Positions 56,801 to 60,000 of a stretch of 60,000 nucleotides of DNA are shown here, in pieces; position 1 is the stretch's first letter, and each line of letters opens with the position of its first letter. Origin of the DNA: Polytrichum commune (Eukaryota; Streptophyta; Polytrichopsida; Polytrichales; Polytrichaceae). The stretch lies in contig OX485806.1 of assembly GCA_950295325.1 (NCBI GenBank), forward strand, positions 33,358,001-33,418,000, given 5' to 3'. The notes beneath the pieces are model-generated. The model did not search any database. It was given only the letters and a program-made list of their open reading frames with translations, and was not told the DNA's origin. A program made the translations under genes and the position numbers.

Positions 56801-57718
56801 TTTACAAATCTTGTGAAATTTCGATCCACATCAAAGTTTCAACATTTTCCTCATCAAGTTGAAGTGACTACAACCTCATGTCAATGAAACATCATAGTCT
56901 CCTTATACTATATTACCTGTGATCCTAATTTAAAGTGTTTGTTTTTTTTTGTTTCCTTTGAGGGGGGAGAGGGGGGGGGGGGAGCAAAGAATTCGGAAAA
57001 GTGTAGGACCCATTTTTATTACAACCTTTTAAGATCCGGAAAGCCAAACCTTACATCCAAAGACCCTTCATATGCGAGCACTTCATGAGTACGTTATCAT
57101 GTTTGATGTTCCAACATGACTTTAACATCCCAAAATGGGAGTCTCAATTTCAAATGAACGACCGTATTGAAAAGAAAAATATGTATTTTACATCAAGAAA
57201 TTACGTGTGTACGTAGCTATTGAAGTATCTCACCTCTAAGGACTTTATAGATTTCATTTGCGGTGATGGATCATCCTTTCCATCTCAAAGAACAACATAA
57301 GCAACTAAATGGGGAAGAAAACAAAGATCGGCCCATACGGAAAGCTTGCATGGGTGCACTCGAATGATGTCCTCATGATACCCTCGCCCACTCTTTTGGG
57401 CGAGGCCAATCTCCAAACATGCACCTCGGGAGAGACATGCAACCAATCCCCGTTGATTTCTTGAATCAAGTAGCCTCGAGCTCTTTGAATAAAACTCACT
57501 AACAAAAATCGACTTTTGAATAAGGTAGAAAAGCGGAACAACGGTGAACGACCATTGCTTGTGCATTAGAGTAGAATGATTATTGTGTGGACCCAAATTG
57601 GTTATTTGTAAAAGTGGTGGTCTGACGGGGACGAAGTGATTGGTTGGGCAGGTATTGGGTTATACCGCTGGGCATCGCTATTGGGTGCCATTGAATCAAC
57701 CGTTTTTATGTGCATCTG
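56801..57718. other. Intergenic, no gene seen
   Basis: It contains a G12 run (56971-56982). The frame at 57285-57596 on the minus strand has no recognised motif. Confidence 0.45.
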
Positions 57719-58405
57719 AACCTTATGGCGGTACCCTAGGGTACCGCATAAATTTTGTGCAATCATGATTTAAATTATTTAATCGGTCCTTGACCTCTGT
57801 ACACTTTGGAATTTGCGAGATTTGGGTCATTGTCAAGTCGAAGCTATGTGAGGAGGAAGCGAATGGTTTTAGTGGTGACAGGACAACGTCATCTTTGATA
57901 TCGTTTAGGGTGTTGGTGTGTCCCCGGCGAAGAAGGTGGGGCCTGGCTGTCTGAAGAAGTCCTTAGCTATGCAGCCAGGTCAACAATCCATCCTCTCAGT
58001 CTTCAAAAATTATGGGCAATAAAGTCTCATGTTTTGGTTGGTAATAAGGTTGTGCTCGTCGAATGCAGTCCATTGGCACCCTTCCGGTCGAAATCAGAGT
58101 TACATTGAGTGAGATTTCGACTTTATGGGAGAGCCGGGGTATTGTGTAGTGCCTGGGAAGTGTTTGGGCATAGTTGGTCAAGATCCTAGTGATTTTAAAT
58201 CCAACCAGTTACATGTTGACATCTTCTGGTTTTTCTTTATTCATTTGAGGTATATTCTATAGATTCCTCCAAAACGATTAGTCTCTCTCTTGAAGTCTCA
58301 AACTTCAACCGGCTAATTCTGAAACTCAACCAGTTCATTTGTAACTAACCGCCGGTTCTCCCCGGACATAGGTATTGTAGTACCCCGGGATACCGCCATA
58401 AGGTT
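57719..58405. mobile_element. TIR element of about 687 bp carrying a family B repeat
   Basis: The left end AACCTTATGGCGGTACCCTA (57719) and the inverse right end AACCTTATGGCGGTATCCCG (to 58405) match in 22 of 25 bases. The interior includes a family B copy (58165-58360). A target duplication was not identified. No transposase. Confidence 0.7.
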
Positions 58406-59034
58406 CTTTGTATGTATAGTAGGATATTTTAATGCTCAAATCACGGAAACTCTACTATACAAGTAGAAGATATTGACTTACTTACCTCTTTGGGAACATG
58501 TAACTAATTATTCACATGGAATAAAATTAGAAAAGAACTTCCATTCCTCATCATTTACTCTACTCCATCTTTGGCAAATACTGCACAAATTTAAAGCCAC
58601 TCTTTTTGGCGGAATCAACCTACTCTCACCGTTTTCCTTTTTCTACCTTCTATTAGGGGTGAATTTTGAGGGCCATTACTTTGTGATAAAGTCGTCGGGA
58701 TCGAGGACTACCTTGCTAGGCCCACTCGTGCAAATATAGCCTTAAAATTCATCCTACAAAAAGTTTTCTCTTGAAGATAGGATCCTATCGCATGTGCAAG
58801 GTAAGATTGGATCGTATTCTTCTTTTCTAGGTGCAAAACTACAGCTTCCACATAAGGATATGAATAGGGTCTTAACCAATGGGAGATTGCCACATGGCAA
58901 AGAGTCGAGGACAATTTGAAGCACACAAAAAAACACTTTACTACTATATGTAACGGCGTGCAATTCAAATATTTAGTCGAGGTTGGGGGTTAAGCCCCTC
59001 CCATTGGGATTAATTCTCGCTCGAACAATGGGAA

Positions 59035-59066
<32 letters not shown>

Positions 59067-59298
59067 CGTGAGTGTTCTCTCATCCATCCAAGTTAAGGAC
59101 TCGCCCCCTCACATGTTTGTGTTTCATTTGTCTCAAACATGTCTCTCTACACCAATCTAGGGTTTTTATACCAAATTGTGACATTAAATGAGATCAAATC
59201 AGCAGCAACAAGATCACATATTGTTTTGAGGAGGTTTGGTTAGAGGAGTGAGAAACATGTTGATTCGCAATACTTCCCTCTCAAGCAAAGAAGACTTA
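58406..59298. other. Intergenic, no gene seen
   Basis: It contains an (AT)14 run at 59035-59062. Short open frames have no recognised domain. Confidence 0.5.
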
Positions 59299-59397
59299 TA
59301 ACCCACCCACACTTACTAGTGCGGGCCACCAGTGAACGGTTCCTACCAACAATGGTCACATCCAATGGCTCTCACTAGCTAAACCAACTACACTAAA
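59299..59397 (-). mobile_element. Family C MITE, one half, interrupted by family M
   Basis: CCCACCCACACTTACTAGTG, then CCACCAGTGAACGGTTCCTA and AATGGCTCTCACTAGCTAAA, match the inverse of the right half of 37251-37409. The match stops exactly at the family M element that starts at 59398. The other half was not recognised downstream. Confidence 0.7.
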
Positions 59398-59734
59398 TAT
59401 GATAGTTAGTGTTGTATGGTATTTATTGTCACTATGATAACTTTTTGGATGACACTTCTTATGAACGAGTTCATCCATTGGCCCAAACCCTACCTTCTCT
59501 TGTCATCAACTTGTGATGAATATATCGTCACGGATGATTGTCATTCAGAAGAAAAATCACATGGTAAGTGTTAGAAATCGCAACACGGTAAATCTAGAAT
59601 CCCCCCAAAAGTTACAAAGAACGTCAAATAATGTTGGGTTAACATTTAGTGTTGGTGACACTACACCGCGACTTACAATTAGTATTGAGCAAGACAATTA
59701 TAATTGGTGACACTACATGCCATATTTAGTGTAG
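59398..59734. mobile_element. Family M element, variant (337 bp)
   Basis: The ends are CTACACTAAATATGATAGTT and the inverse CATATTTAGTGTAG. The interior differs from copies 1 and 2 but keeps CAATTAGTATTGAGCAAGAC, which also occurs at about 37215. TA lies just outside CACTAAAT on both sides. Confidence 0.7.
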
Positions 59735-60000
59735 TAGCTCATTGGATATGAGTGTCATACAATATGTTAGTACATCTAGCAAGCAAAAGGGGGGGGGGGG
59801 GGCAAAGTCAAAATTGTTATCATCACTACAAGTATATGTTCCTACACCTACATGTTCCGTGTCGGGCAAGCAAAAGGGTGGGAGGTTGGCAATAGAACGG
59901 AAGCTCGGTTATTCGGCCCCAAACCGAAGAAAAAAACATTCCAAAAAAAGAAAAGAAAGAATTCCTAGTTGTTTTATGCATTGTAGTTGATTGTAGCAAC
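59735..60000. other. Window end, no gene seen
   Basis: GCAAGCAAAAGGG occurs at 59780 and again at 59867, the first followed by a G14 run (59789-59802). The frame at 59742-59990 has no recognised motif. Confidence 0.5.

Noticed and set aside
59780-59880. A second poly-G-ended element, from GCAAGCAAAAGG occurring on both sides
   Set aside because: The direct repeat is there, but there is no C run or inverted arm at the right side, so a local duplication is simpler.

Overview
This window is nuclear DNA from a land plant or close streptophyte relative. The genes have GT-AG introns, the proteins are plant-type, and there is an internal stretch of the plant telomere repeat TTTAGGG. The species cannot be named from the sequence. 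About 85% of the window is AT-rich intergenic DNA packed with short transposable elements. Only three genes can be supported.

Gene layout. (1) At the left edge, on the plus strand, are the last three coding exons of an IscA-like iron-sulfur cluster assembly protein, ISCA2 type (596-1732). Its first exon or exons lie outside the window. (2) On the plus strand, 13785-24205, is a complete half-size ABCA transporter. Nineteen exons join without a frame break into 966 residues, with one N-terminal membrane helix, a large loop, a membrane block and one nucleotide-binding domain. (3) On the minus strand, 30819-28143, is a complete CONSTANS-like transcription regulator of 552 residues in three exons, with one B-box and a C-terminal CCT domain. 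The three genes share no obvious pathway and look like ordinary independent plant genes. From 32 kb to 60 kb I find no intact gene, only two decayed transposase-like reading frames window-wide (11.2-12.0 kb and 40.8-41.4 kb) and repeats.

Repeats. I name families by letter. Family A is a TIR element of about 370 bp starting AGGTAGATGGGTCTT, with TA at its edges, in at least eight copies. TIR-1 is a 700-720 bp element with related ends, in two copies. One TIR-1 copy sits inside a family A copy and the other inside a family B copy, so the undisturbed copies act as empty sites and show TA target duplication. Family M has CACTAAAT ends and long inverted repeats. Family C has CCCACCCACACTTACT ends and is twice the host of a family M insertion. 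A separate family has termini that are runs of G (54942-55280, and a relative at 49728-50151). Two tRNA-like SINE families occur: one copy has a clear 14-bp target duplication, and the other forms a tandem array. Foldback elements sit in the introns of the ABCA gene, and a tandem array fills the first intron of the CONSTANS-like gene.

I found no multi-gene system that looks new. The observations most worth following up are the poly-G-ended transposon with a 12-bp duplication, the excess of long G/C runs in the right half, the empty-site evidence for TIR-1, and the Tc1-type transposase remnant.
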